14,197 nucleotides of DNA from Opitutia bacterium UBA957 (lineage in GTDB: Bacteria; Verrucomicrobiota; Verrucomicrobiia; Opitutales; UBA953): positions 8,018 to 22,214 of the forward strand of contig DBCN01000116.1 in assembly GCA_002293065.1 (NCBI GenBank). The letters are read 5' to 3'. A program made the position numbers and the translations under genes. This document shows positions 1 to 8,948 of this stretch, piece after piece; within the stretch, counting starts at the first letter, position 1, and each line of letters begins with the position of its first letter. Under the pieces are notes generated by a model, which worked only from the letters and a program-made list of their open reading frames with translations, was not told where the DNA came from and did no database searches.

Positions 1-1913
<1,913 letters not shown>

Positions 1914-1919
1914 GGAGGT

Positions 1920-3785
1920 TCAGGAAAGGGAAGGGGGCGTCGTGTGGGCCTTGCGCAGCGCGATCTTCTGGGCCTGCAACGCATTCAGCGCCGCGATGTC
2001 TTCGCGCGGCGTGGACGCGATCAGGGAATCGAGGCGTCGGGTCTGCCCTTGGAGTTGCCGCTGGTGGAAGGCTTTGAGGATGCTGTTGGCGCGGAGGAGG
2101 AGTTCCTCGTGCTTATCGGTGTCCACCTGGGGGACGGAAGAAAGCCGGGCGGCTTCATCGCGCAGGTCGTCGTCCAGCGCATTGATCGCCTCGCGGACGC
2201 CATGGAAGTGTCCGTGGACCGCTTCGTTCAAAAGGGCCATCAGGAGGCTGCCTCCGCGGCCGGCTTGATCGATCCATTCCAGCGGCAAGGCTTGGGCGAC
2301 TGGAAGGAAGAACGATTCATGCCGGAGAAGGAGCAATATCAGGTCTTCCTCCGGGGTTGTCAAGCCCCCCCCCTTGACAGGTGGGACCTCGACGGGTTCA
2401 GCCCGACCGAGTTGGGCGGCGGGGCGTTGGGCGGCGGCCGTCGCCACATGGCGTTCGTAGGCCATGTGCATCTCGCGGATGCCGATGCCGGCGTGCCGGG
2501 CGGCTTCGTTCAGGGCCTCGCGGACGATCTCCTCGGCCCCGGCTTGCTCGACGATCGGGAAGAGCGTTTCCAGCAGCGCCAAGCGTTGCGCGAGCGGCAT
2601 GTTGCTGGCGCCTTCGGGGATGATGGACTGGACGCAGAACTGCATCGCGCTCCGCGCGGTCGCCACGAGGGCGGGCCAAGCTTCCGCGGAATGCGTCGAG
2701 AAATATTCATCCGGATCCTTGCCGCCCGGGAGGGAGAGGAAACGGATATCCAAGCCTTCCCGCAGGCCGATGGGTAGGAGCCGGAGCGCCGCCTTCTGGC
2801 CGGCGGCGTCGGCATCGAGGAAGACGATGAGGCGTTGCGTGAAGCGGCGGAGCTGCGACAGGTGTTCCTCGGTGACCGCGGTGCCTTGGGCGGCGATCAC
2901 GCCCGGGATGCCCGCCGAATGGCAGCGGATGGCGTCGAGTTGGCCTTCGACCAGCACGAACGGCTCTTCGCCTTTGCGGACGGTGCGGGCGCGGTCGAGG
3001 TTGAAGACGGTGCGGGACTTCTTGAAGAGTTCCGTTTCCGGCGAGTTGACGTACTTGGCCTCCCGCGACGGGTCATCCTGCGGGGTGATGTCCAGGGTGC
3101 GCGCGGTGAAGGCGATGACGCGGCCTTGGATGTCGCGGATGGGGATGACCAGCCGGCCCCGGAAGCGGCAACGCCAGCGGGCGGGGTCGGGGACGCGGTC
3201 GGTCCCGAAGAACAGGCCCGTCTGCGCGATGGCCTCCTTGGCGTAGCCTTTCTTGAGGAGGCCGGGGATGAGCTTCGAGTCGTCGACCGGCGCGAACCCG
3301 ATGCCGAAGTCGTCGGCGACGGCGAGGTCGAAGCGTCGCTTCTCGGTCCAATAGTTCTTGATCCAATCGCCATGGACGGCGTCCTCGAGGAAGCAGCGCC
3401 GCCAGTAGTCGGCGACGAGTTCGTGGATCTCCAGGAGCTGGCCGCGCATCGAGCGCTCGGAACTGGTTTCGCCGCCGTTCTCGTACTCGAGCTGGAAGCC
3501 GAAGCGCATGGCGACGCGTTCGATCGACTCGGGGAAGTCCAGGCCTTCGCGGGTCATGACGAGCTTGAAGACGTCGCCACCTTGCTGCGTGCTGAAGCAA
3601 TACCAGAGGCCGGTATCGGGGTTGACCTTGAAGGAGGCGTTCTTCTCGGACTTGAACGGACTGAGGCCCCACCAATCCCGCCCGCGCTGCTTCATCTGGG
3701 TGTAGTCACCCGCCAACGCGACGATATCCGCCCTTTGGCGAAGGTCGTCGATGGATCTGCGGGAAATGCGGGCCACGGCTGTCAA
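1920..3785 (-). CDS. dnaG: DNA primase DnaG with degenerate zinc-binding domain
   Basis: DnaG makes RNA primers for DNA replication at the fork, working with the DnaB helicase. The 621 residues follow the usual order and length. The N-terminal zinc-domain fold spans about 5-100, followed by the polymerase core with its basic motif (KYVNSPETELF, about 242-252). The TOPRIM domain has E280 (LVEGQLD) and D324/D326 (FLDADAAG), and a divergent helical C-terminal domain probably binds helicase. The zinc site is abnormal: at canonical spacing C-x2-H-x17-C-x2-C the residues are S42, K45, C63 and T66, so only one ligand survives. The TOPRIM catalytic acids are intact, so the enzyme is probably active. 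The start shown is TTG. A GTG at 3774-3776 (reading MARISRRSIDDL) aligns as well with other DnaG N-termini. Neither start has a Shine-Dalgarno. The gene carries a G9 tract at about codon 471 and lies directly upstream of rpoD. Confidence 0.96.
   Translation of the reverse strand: MTAVARISRRSIDDLRQRADIVALAGDYTQMKQRGRDWWGLSPFKSEKNASFKVNPDTGLWYCFSTQQGGDVFKLVMTREGLDFPESIERVAMRFGFQLEYENGGETSSERSMRGQLLEIHELVADYWRRCFLEDAVHGDWIKNYWTEKRRFDLAVADDFGIGFAPVDDSKLIPGLLKKGYAKEAIAQTGLFFGTDRVPDPARWRCRFRGRLVIPIRDIQGRVIAFTARTLDITPQDDPSREAKYVNSPETELFKKSRTVFNLDRARTVRKGEEPFVLVEGQLDAIRCHSAGIPGVIAAQGTAVTEEHLSQLRRFTQRLIVFLDADAAGQKAALRLLPIGLREGLDIRFLSLPGGKDPDEYFSTHSAEAWPALVATARSAMQFCVQSIIPEGASNMPLAQRLALLETLFPIVEQAGAEEIVREALNEAARHAGIGIREMHMAYERHVATAAAQRPAAQLGRAEPVEVPPVKGGGLTTPEEDLILLLLRHESFFLPVAQALPLEWIDQAGRGGSLLMALLNEAVHGHFHGVREAINALDDDLRDEAARLSSVPQVDTDKHEELLLRANSILKAFHQRQLQGQTRRLDSLIASTPREDIAALNALQAQKIALRKAHTTPPSLS
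2358..2379. repeat. Palindrome with homopolymeric C9/G9 tract inside dnaG
   Basis: The arms TGTCAAG (2358-2364) and CTTGACA (2373-2379) are perfect 7-base inverted repeats enclosing eight C; the full C run is 2365-2373. On the coding strand this is a G9 run encoding the Gly-Gly-Gly of VKGGGLTTPEED, in the linker between the catalytic core and the C-terminal domain. In this sequence the run is in frame. Long G runs are slippage-prone, so it is a possible site of length variation or of assembly error. Confidence 0.85.
2370..2380 (-). repeat. Copy 1 of 11-base motif CTGTCAAGGGG (inside dnaG)
   Basis: Read on the minus strand this is CTGTCAAGGGG, identical to the first 11 bases of the 13-base direct repeat found twice around the dnaG start (3779-3791 and 3875-3887). 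It forms one arm of the palindrome at 2358-2379. Confidence 0.7.
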
Positions 3786-3791
3786 GGGGTG
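3779..3791 (+). repeat. Copy 2 of motif CTGTCAAGGGGTG, overlapping the dnaG start
   Basis: Exact 13-base direct repeat of 3875-3887. The TTG start codon of dnaG (3783-3785) falls inside it. It is followed at once by a degenerate copy, GTGTCAAGCGGGG (3794-3806 region). In the direction of dnaG transcription each copy reads CCCCTTGACA, which contains a consensus -35 hexamer, but no convincing -10 box follows at 16-18 bases. Confidence 0.75.
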
Positions 3792-3902
3792 CGTGTCAAG
3801 CGGGGCTGGGCAACCTCATTTAGTTCCCATTCGGCCGCATTGGTTCCCACTTAGGGGTGCCTAAGGGCTTGAATCTGTCAAGGGGTGGTCGGAAATACCC
3901 GT
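3786..3902 (-). promoter_or_regulatory. Repeat-dense 5' region of the dnaG-rpoD operon
   Basis: This 117-base spacer between the TPR gene stop and the dnaG start holds several short repeats. GTTCCCA occurs twice, 20 bases apart (3823-3829 and 3843-3849), with similar flanks. There is a 6-bp hairpin CTTAGG/CCTAAG with a 4-base loop (3850-3865), and TGTCAAG motifs at both ends. The hairpin has no U tract on either strand, so it is a poor intrinsic terminator. A TTGACA (rc of 3876-3881) could be a -35, but I see no good -10 at normal spacing. Two half-sites about two helical turns apart suggest an operator. That is inference; what is visible is the repeats. Confidence 0.45.
3875..3887 (+). repeat. 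Copy 3 of motif CTGTCAAGGGGTG, upstream of dnaG
   Basis: Identical over 13 bases to 3779-3791, 96 bases away, near the 3' end of the TPR gene. On the dnaG-coding strand it reads CACCCCTTGACAG. Confidence 0.75.
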
Positions 3903-4520
3903 TCAACACTCTTCACAGAGCTTATGGCGGATGTCTTTGGCCTCCTGGCGGCACTGGGCAGCCTCATGCTCCCGGCCTTGGGCTTCGAGGGCTTCGGCCA
4001 AGTTGGTCAGGATGGTGGCGGCCTCGCGGCGACCGCGGGTGTGCAGGCGGTATTCGGTCGCCAAGAGCTTACGCTGGATGCGTTCCGCTTCGGGGGCGTT
4101 GCCCTGGCGCAGTTCCACGCTGGCGAGGATGCTCCACAGGCCGGTCACGTCCTCGTGGTCGGGCCCGAGGCGGACCGTCTCGCAGGCCAAGGCTTCACGG
4201 TAGCAACGGATGGCCTGGGGAAAATCGCGTAAGCGGTAATGGCAACCGGCCAGTTGCGTGAGGCCGTTGGCGTAATCGGCGGAGCCACGGGCTCCGTCTT
4301 TCGCCAGTGCGGCCAGGTAGTCCTCGTACCCCTTGGCCGCTTCGGTGAAATCGCCAGCGCTGCTGGCTGTCCGCGCTTTAGTGGCGAAGGGGGCGGCGGC
4401 GCTGGACTTACGTGCGTCCGTTGTAGCTTGAGCCTGCGGCGCGTCCGACCCGGCTGTGCAGGCGACACCGAAGGCCGCTGCCAGCAGGCCGAGGAACGCG
4501 AGGCGGTGACGCTGGGACAT
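3903..4520 (-). CDS. Small exported tetratricopeptide-repeat protein
   Basis: The 205-residue protein has a hydrophobic N-terminal signal (residues 7-20, LAFLGLLAAAFGVA) ending at C21. The Cys suggests a lipoprotein, but the -3 residue is Gly rather than Leu, so the lipobox is weak. After a Ser/Ala linker (about 22-48) come roughly four TPR-like helical pairs. Recognisable ones are AGDFTEAAKGYEDYLAAL, RDFPQAIRCYREALACE, GNAPEAERIQRKLLATE and ILTNLAEALEAQGREHEAA. TPRs mediate protein-protein contacts; no catalytic domain is seen. The ATG lies 3 bases after the stop of the giant dehydrogenase gene, so the two are probably one transcription unit. This protein could then be a periplasmic or membrane-anchored partner of that protein. 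The only hint of a ribosome site in the window, GAGG, is 2-3 bases before this ATG, which is too close to be typical. Confidence 0.85.
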   Translation of the reverse strand: MSQRHRLAFLGLLAAAFGVACTAGSDAPQAQATTDARKSSAAAPFATKARTASSAGDFTEAAKGYEDYLAALAKDGARGSADYANGLTQLAGCHYRLRDFPQAIRCYREALACETVRLGPDHEDVTGLWSILASVELRQGNAPEAERIQRKLLATEYRLHTRGRREAATILTNLAEALEAQGREHEAAQCRQEAKDIRHKLCEEC

Positions 4521-4523
4521 GCC

Positions 4524-7500
4524 TCAGTCGCCGAGGAAGGTGACGTCATCCCACTGCGCCTTGAAGTAAGGGGAGGTGAGATCGGGTTCGACGACGAGGG
4601 AATGGTTGCCGGCGGCGACGACCGTGGAGGACTTGCCATCCTTCAGTTCAAGCGGTTTGCCATCGAGCCACGCGGCTTTGACGCCCGTCAGTTGCAGCGG
4701 CTTGGTGGTCGCCGCGGAGGCCGTGAAGCGGGCCTCGGCGTAGAGTCGTCCGGGGTTGAATTCCTTGAGGAGTTGTCCGTTGATGAGCGAATAGATGGTC
4801 ACGGGAGTGCCCGACTTGGCCAACGCGCCGGGGGGTTGATCTTGGAAGGTCCACGCGCGGGCGACGTTGTTCTTGCTGGTGTCGAAGGGGCCCGGTTTGC
4901 CGATTTCGCCGAGGAAGGCGTAGAGGCTCCGCTTGGGTACGAAGTCGAGGCCATCCACCAGCCCCGCGGGCATGAGGCTGCCGATGTTCTCGCGCTTCAC
5001 GAGGTTGGCTTTGCTGACGGGGAGTTCCACGCCTGGGCCCGGTCGGATGATGATGTCGCTGGTGGTTTCGCGCGCCGGGATGCCGGTGAGGACGCTGCCG
5101 TCTTTCATCGTGAAAGCAAAGCCATGGTAACCTTCCTTGATCTTCGCGGCGGGGTTGATGACGCTCTCGACGATGTAGTCTATGGGCGCGCTGGCACCGA
5201 GGCTGGAGAGGTCGGGGCCAAGTTTACCGCCGGCCCCACCGATGGCGTGACAGAGCGCACAGCCATTCTTGCGGTAGACGATTTCACCTTCGACCGGGTC
5301 GGCGCCACGCTTGAGTGCATTCACCATGCTATTCACTTCGGCGTTGTAGTCGCGCTCGCCCGCCTTGCCGCCGGTGAGCGGGGTGAGGACATCGACCAGG
5401 GCTTTGCCCGTCCGGCCTGAGCCCTTGGCGGCTTGCAGCGCGGTGGCGTAGGCTTCGGGCGTCAGGTCCTGAGGGAAGTTCTTGGCCAGACGAGCCGCGA
5501 AGGCGGCATTCGTGAAGAGTTCCTGCCACGTCGCCAAGGCCTCGTTCTTCTTCAGCTGGGTGAACACGCCCGGCAGCACCTTCAACGCTTCGACGGGGGC
5601 GTGCACGGAGAGGCCGATGAGGGCGCCGCGGCGGACGGACAGCGGTTGGTTTTCGGCAGCGAGTGACTTCAGCGCGTTCACCGAGGCTTGTTGTCCGATG
5701 TCACGGAGGGCTTTGAAGGCGAAGTCGCGGGCGGCCGGGTCCTTTTCTTGACCGGCCAGCTTGGCGATTTCGGGGACGGACGCCGCTAATTTCCACGCCC
5801 CGCTGAGGCGAACCGCCGCCAGACGTAGGTCGCGGTTGTCGGATTGGAAGAGGGCACCGAGCGCGGCGAGATCACCGGTGGGGCGGACGTTGCGCGTGAG
5901 GGCAGCGTCGACCAGCGCGCCGGCGGCCCGCACGCGCGCGGCGGGCTGGAGGGCGTCGGCTTGGGTCACCAGGCCGAAGAGTTGCGTGAGCTCGGTGGCA
6001 CCACCCGCCTTGCCGATGAGTTCGATCCATGGCCCGCTGCCGGCCGCATCGATGGTGCGTCCCTTGAACAGGGCTTGGATGTGCGGTCCGCTGACCACGG
6101 GATCGGCGGTCTTCACGAGTCGATCTAACTTGGCTTCCCGGCCGTTGAGCAGGTTCGGCTGGGCGACCACCGCGCTGAGCCAGGCTTGCGCGATTTCGTT
6201 GAGGCTCGTCCACGCGGCGAAGTCGAGGAAGTTGTCCTCCGGGTTGTTGGGGAGGTTGTCGAGGAGGGCATCCGCCGCGGCGAAGGTGCCGACCCGCGCC
6301 AAAGCCCGATGGGCCTCCAGCTGCACGCGCGGATTGGCGTGCTTCAGGGTGGCGGCGATCGCGCCGACGTCGTTGGGCTGCACCAACCGGTTGGCCTTCC
6401 CGAGCTCGCGGAGGGCGACCTGCACGGTGACGGGGTCGGCGCTCTTCAGCATCCCCAGGAGATCGGCGAGGCTGTCGGTGCGGCCGCTGAGCAACCATGC
6501 CGCATGGCGGCGCGAGACTTCATCTTTGGCCCAACCGCTGAGGGCCTTCTGCAAGGTGGCTTGGTCAAGGAGGAGGAGTTCACGCCGCGCTTGTTCGAAT
6601 TCCCATCGGCTCGGCGAGGTCAGTTTGGTCAGCAGCGCTGCGGGCGTTTGACCGGCGAGGGGTTGCCAGGCGAGCGGCTTGCTGCCGGCCGGGGCGATGC
6701 GCCAGATGCGTCCGCGTTGCTTGTCGCGGCGGGGATCGCGGAAATCGACTTCGCCGTGGTTGATGATCGGGTTCGTCCAGTCGGCGACGTAGATGCCGCC
6801 ATCGGGTCCCATCGCGACGCCGATCGGGCGGAACGACGCATCGCTGGTCCGCACGATGTCTGGTTGGGCTTTGGTGATGTAGCCCGACTTGGGCTTGGCG
6901 TCGGCTGTGAAGTCGTTGAAGGCGAAGCGGACGATGCGGTGGGCGCGGAAGTCATTCGTGATGGCGTTGCCTTGCCACTCGGCGCCGAAGAGGGGGCTTT
7001 GCACGATCTCCAAGCCGCAGAACTTGGGGTAGGAACCGGGGCTGATGCTGCTGATGGTGCGGCGGGCGCCTTCGGTCGCATTGAGCACCGCGCCGGGGAA
7101 GCCCCAGCTGATGCCATTGCCGTCCGCACCGGAGGTGAGGAAGGTCTGGCCGGAGAGGTCTTCCTGTTGCCCCCAAGCATTGACGAGGCCCTTGGAATGG
7201 ACTTCTAGCCGCTCGCTCTCCGGGTCGTAGGCGAAGGCCGCACCCGAGTTCGCGCGGATCAAGCCCCACGGGGTTTCGATGTGCGAGTGGATGTAGATGG
7301 TCTGGTGGAAGTACAGGCGACCATCGACGCCCCAGTGAAGGGAGTGGATGATGTGGTGGGTGTCTTCGGTGCCGAAGCCGCTGAAGAGGATGCGCCGCTC
7401 GCTGAGTAGGCCGTCTTCGCCGGGTTTGCTGAGGTGGAGGAGTTCGGTGCTGGCACCGACGAAGCAGCCGCCGCGGTTGTCCGGGGCGACGCCGGCGGGG

Positions 7501-8837
7501 ATGAGCAACTTGTCCGCGATGATGCGCGAGGATTCCGCGATGCCGTCCTTATTGGTGTCCTCCAAGAGGATGATCCTGTCGTTGCCGGTCGAAGGGCCGA
7601 ACTTGGAGGCGTTGTTTTCCATCTGCGCGCCGAGGTCATCGGGATTCACCTGCGGGTAGGTGTTGGACGTCGCCACCCAGAGCCGGCCGAGCGTGTCCCA
7701 ATTCATGTGGACGGGTTTTTCGAGCAGGGGGTTTTCGGCGAAGAGCGTGATTTCGAGGCCAGGCTCGAGTTTGAAGTCCGGACGGGGCAGCGACGGCAAT
7801 TTCTTGAGTTGGGTTTCGGACTTCGGTTCGGGCGGCAGGGTGCTGGGTTTGCCGGCCGAGATGCCGATGGCGTTGGCTTCGGCTTTATCGACGAGGGGGT
7901 CGAACTTCGGGATTTCAACGGCGTTGCGGCCTTGTTCGCCGCGGCGGAAGCCAAAGATGTAGGTGTAGTTGGCGGGCCGGCTGCGGTGGAAGAAGAGGGC
8001 GTTCTTGCGGAGGATGGCCTCCCGGAGCGAAGCCTGGGCGGCGTCTTCCTTGTCCCACTGGGTGGCATCGACCTTCCAACCTAACTGCTGGGCGAAACTC
8101 GTGGCCAGGGCGCGGTAGCCGCGGGCGTTCAGGTGCACGCCGTTGTCGGTGCCGTGGGCGAGTTTGATGCCGGCGGTGTTTTGCCATTCGGCGGCGATGA
8201 AGGGCGCGTTCTTTTCGGCGGCGAGTTCGCGCAGGACCTTCGCGTATTCCGCCAAGATGGCGTTGTGCTCGGCAGGATCGGGCAAGCGCGGACGCGAAGC
8301 CCGGAGGTCTTCATGCTGGATGGGGCCGACGAAAACGAAGCGGACCTTCCCGCCCGGGCTGGCCGCGGTGATGAGGTCCATGAGCTGGAGCATCTCGCGG
8401 CGGAATTTGGCGGGGCTGTGGTCGAGGCCGTAGCGGGCGGGGTCCGGGTTGAGAACGGGATCGTTCTTACGGTAGGTGAGTTCGTTCAGGCTCGCCGCCA
8501 TGCCGTAGCCGAGGATCGCCACGGTCGGCTTCACGACCGCGAGCTGTTCCTTCAGGCTGTCCACGCCCTTGGCGACGGGGTCGAAACTCGCGCGCGAAGC
8601 GCCGAGGGGGCTGTCGCCGCTATAACCGAGGTTGCGGACGGCGAAATTGCGGCCGGGGAATTCGCGGCGCATCTTGGTCTCCAGGTAGCCGAAGTTGTTT
8701 TCGCGCTCGATGAGGACGTCGCCGATGAGCAGGACGCGATCGCCGTCTTGGAGCGTGAGCTTCGCCTCGGCGAAGGCGCTGAGGGCGCTGGCCAGAAGGA
8801 CGGACAGCGTGAGGAACGAGCGCAGGGGAGGACGCAT
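4524..8837 (-). CDS. Exported PVC-type dehydrogenase/cytochrome c fusion with degenerate SGNH domain
   Basis: The protein has 1437 residues. A signal peptide (1 to about 23, ending ALSAFA) indicates export. Domain order: an SGNH-hydrolase-like domain (about 26-250); a propeller-type PVC membrane-bound dehydrogenase domain (about 350-712, from PRPDFKLEPGLEITLFAENP to RGRIWRI); alpha-helical HEAT-like repeats (about 730-1150); a c-type cytochrome domain with heme motif C1193-A-L-C1196-H1197 and likely axial ligand M1289 (SLMPAGL); and a beta-rich C-terminal segment (about 1310-1437). The family (Piru_Ver/TIGR02604 plus TIGR02603 type) is expanded in Planctomycetes and Verrucomicrobia. It is thought to oxidise sugars or similar substrates outside the cytoplasm, passing electrons to the heme. 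The substrate here is unknown. The SGNH part lacks the nucleophile (GDV at 39-41), the block III Asn (A114) and the Asp of block V (N232), leaving only H235, so it is probably non-catalytic. The TPR gene follows after 3 bases. Confidence 0.93.
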   Translation of the reverse strand: MRPPLRSFLTLSVLLASALSAFAEAKLTLQDGDRVLLIGDVLIERENNFGYLETKMRREFPGRNFAVRNLGYSGDSPLGASRASFDPVAKGVDSLKEQLAVVKPTVAILGYGMAASLNELTYRKNDPVLNPDPARYGLDHSPAKFRREMLQLMDLITAASPGGKVRFVFVGPIQHEDLRASRPRLPDPAEHNAILAEYAKVLRELAAEKNAPFIAAEWQNTAGIKLAHGTDNGVHLNARGYRALATSFAQQLGWKVDATQWDKEDAAQASLREAILRKNALFFHRSRPANYTYIFGFRRGEQGRNAVEIPKFDPLVDKAEANAIGISAGKPSTLPPEPKSETQLKKLPSLPRPDFKLEPGLEITLFAENPLLEKPVHMNWDTLGRLWVATSNTYPQVNPDDLGAQMENNASKFGPSTGNDRIILLEDTNKDGIAESSRIIADKLLIPAGVAPDNRGGCFVGASTELLHLSKPGEDGLLSERRILFSGFGTEDTHHIIHSLHWGVDGRLYFHQTIYIHSHIETPWGLIRANSGAAFAYDPESERLEVHSKGLVNAWGQQEDLSGQTFLTSGADGNGISWGFPGAVLNATEGARRTISSISPGSYPKFCGLEIVQSPLFGAEWQGNAITNDFRAHRIVRFAFNDFTADAKPKSGYITKAQPDIVRTSDASFRPIGVAMGPDGGIYVADWTNPIINHGEVDFRDPRRDKQRGRIWRIAPAGSKPLAWQPLAGQTPAALLTKLTSPSRWEFEQARRELLLLDQATLQKALSGWAKDEVSRRHAAWLLSGRTDSLADLLGMLKSADPVTVQVALRELGKANRLVQPNDVGAIAATLKHANPRVQLEAHRALARVGTFAAADALLDNLPNNPEDNFLDFAAWTSLNEIAQAWLSAVVAQPNLLNGREAKLDRLVKTADPVVSGPHIQALFKGRTIDAAGSGPWIELIGKAGGATELTQLFGLVTQADALQPAARVRAAGALVDAALTRNVRPTGDLAALGALFQSDNRDLRLAAVRLSGAWKLAASVPEIAKLAGQEKDPAARDFAFKALRDIGQQASVNALKSLAAENQPLSVRRGALIGLSVHAPVEALKVLPGVFTQLKKNEALATWQELFTNAAFAARLAKNFPQDLTPEAYATALQAAKGSGRTGKALVDVLTPLTGGKAGERDYNAEVNSMVNALKRGADPVEGEIVYRKNGCALCHAIGGAGGKLGPDLSSLGASAPIDYIVESVINPAAKIKEGYHGFAFTMKDGSVLTGIPARETTSDIIIRPGPGVELPVSKANLVKRENIGSLMPAGLVDGLDFVPKRSLYAFLGEIGKPGPFDTSKNNVARAWTFQDQPPGALAKSGTPVTIYSLINGQLLKEFNPGRLYAEARFTASAATTKPLQLTGVKAAWLDGKPLELKDGKSSTVVAAGNHSLVVEPDLTSPYFKAQWDDVTFLGD

Positions 8838-8948
8838 GGGTAAGGGGTGGGGTGGGGTTGGGTATAGGGCTTCGCCCAGCGGACATAAGACTAAAATGCG
8901 ACCCGCAGGTTCCAGTTATTCACCCGCCAATATCACTCTTAAAACCAG
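8838..8948 (-). promoter_or_regulatory. Spacer between trmO and the dehydrogenase gene
   Basis: These 111 bases are more AT-rich than their surroundings near 8884-8946 and must hold the promoter of the dehydrogenase-TPR unit if trmO does not read through. I find no convincing -35/-10 pair. A short stem GGGC/GCCC with a 3-base loop lies at 8867-8877; on the minus strand it contains GCGAAGC, known to form a very stable mini-hairpin. It lacks a T tract, so it is not a standard terminator. The 28 bases before the start codon are C/A-rich with no Shine-Dalgarno. Confidence 0.3.

Noticed and set aside
2835..3854. 339-codon plus-strand frame opposite dnaG
   Set aside because: Antisense shadow of conserved dnaG codons; the product has no recognisable domain.
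3850..3865. CTTAGG/CCTAAG hairpin as intrinsic terminator
   Set aside because: No T tract follows on either strand and the stem is only 6 bp; kept only as a possible regulatory palindrome.
4239..5420. 393-codon plus-strand frame opposite the TPR and dehydrogenase genes
   Set aside because: The opposite strand carries clear TPR and heme domains; the antisense product shows only composition bias.
6186..7208. 340-codon plus-strand frame opposite the dehydrogenase gene
   Set aside because: Shadow of the conserved propeller and HEAT region on the minus strand.
8133..8843. 236-codon plus-strand frame opposite the SGNH domain
   Set aside because: The minus strand has a signal peptide and SGNH motifs; the plus product has none.
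8867..8877. GGGC-TTC-GCCC hairpin as terminator
   Set aside because: A four-pair stem without a T tract is too weak to call.
8895..8935. Sigma-54-like promoter (CTGGAAC...GC on the minus strand)
   Set aside because: The GG to GC distance is not the required 10 bases.
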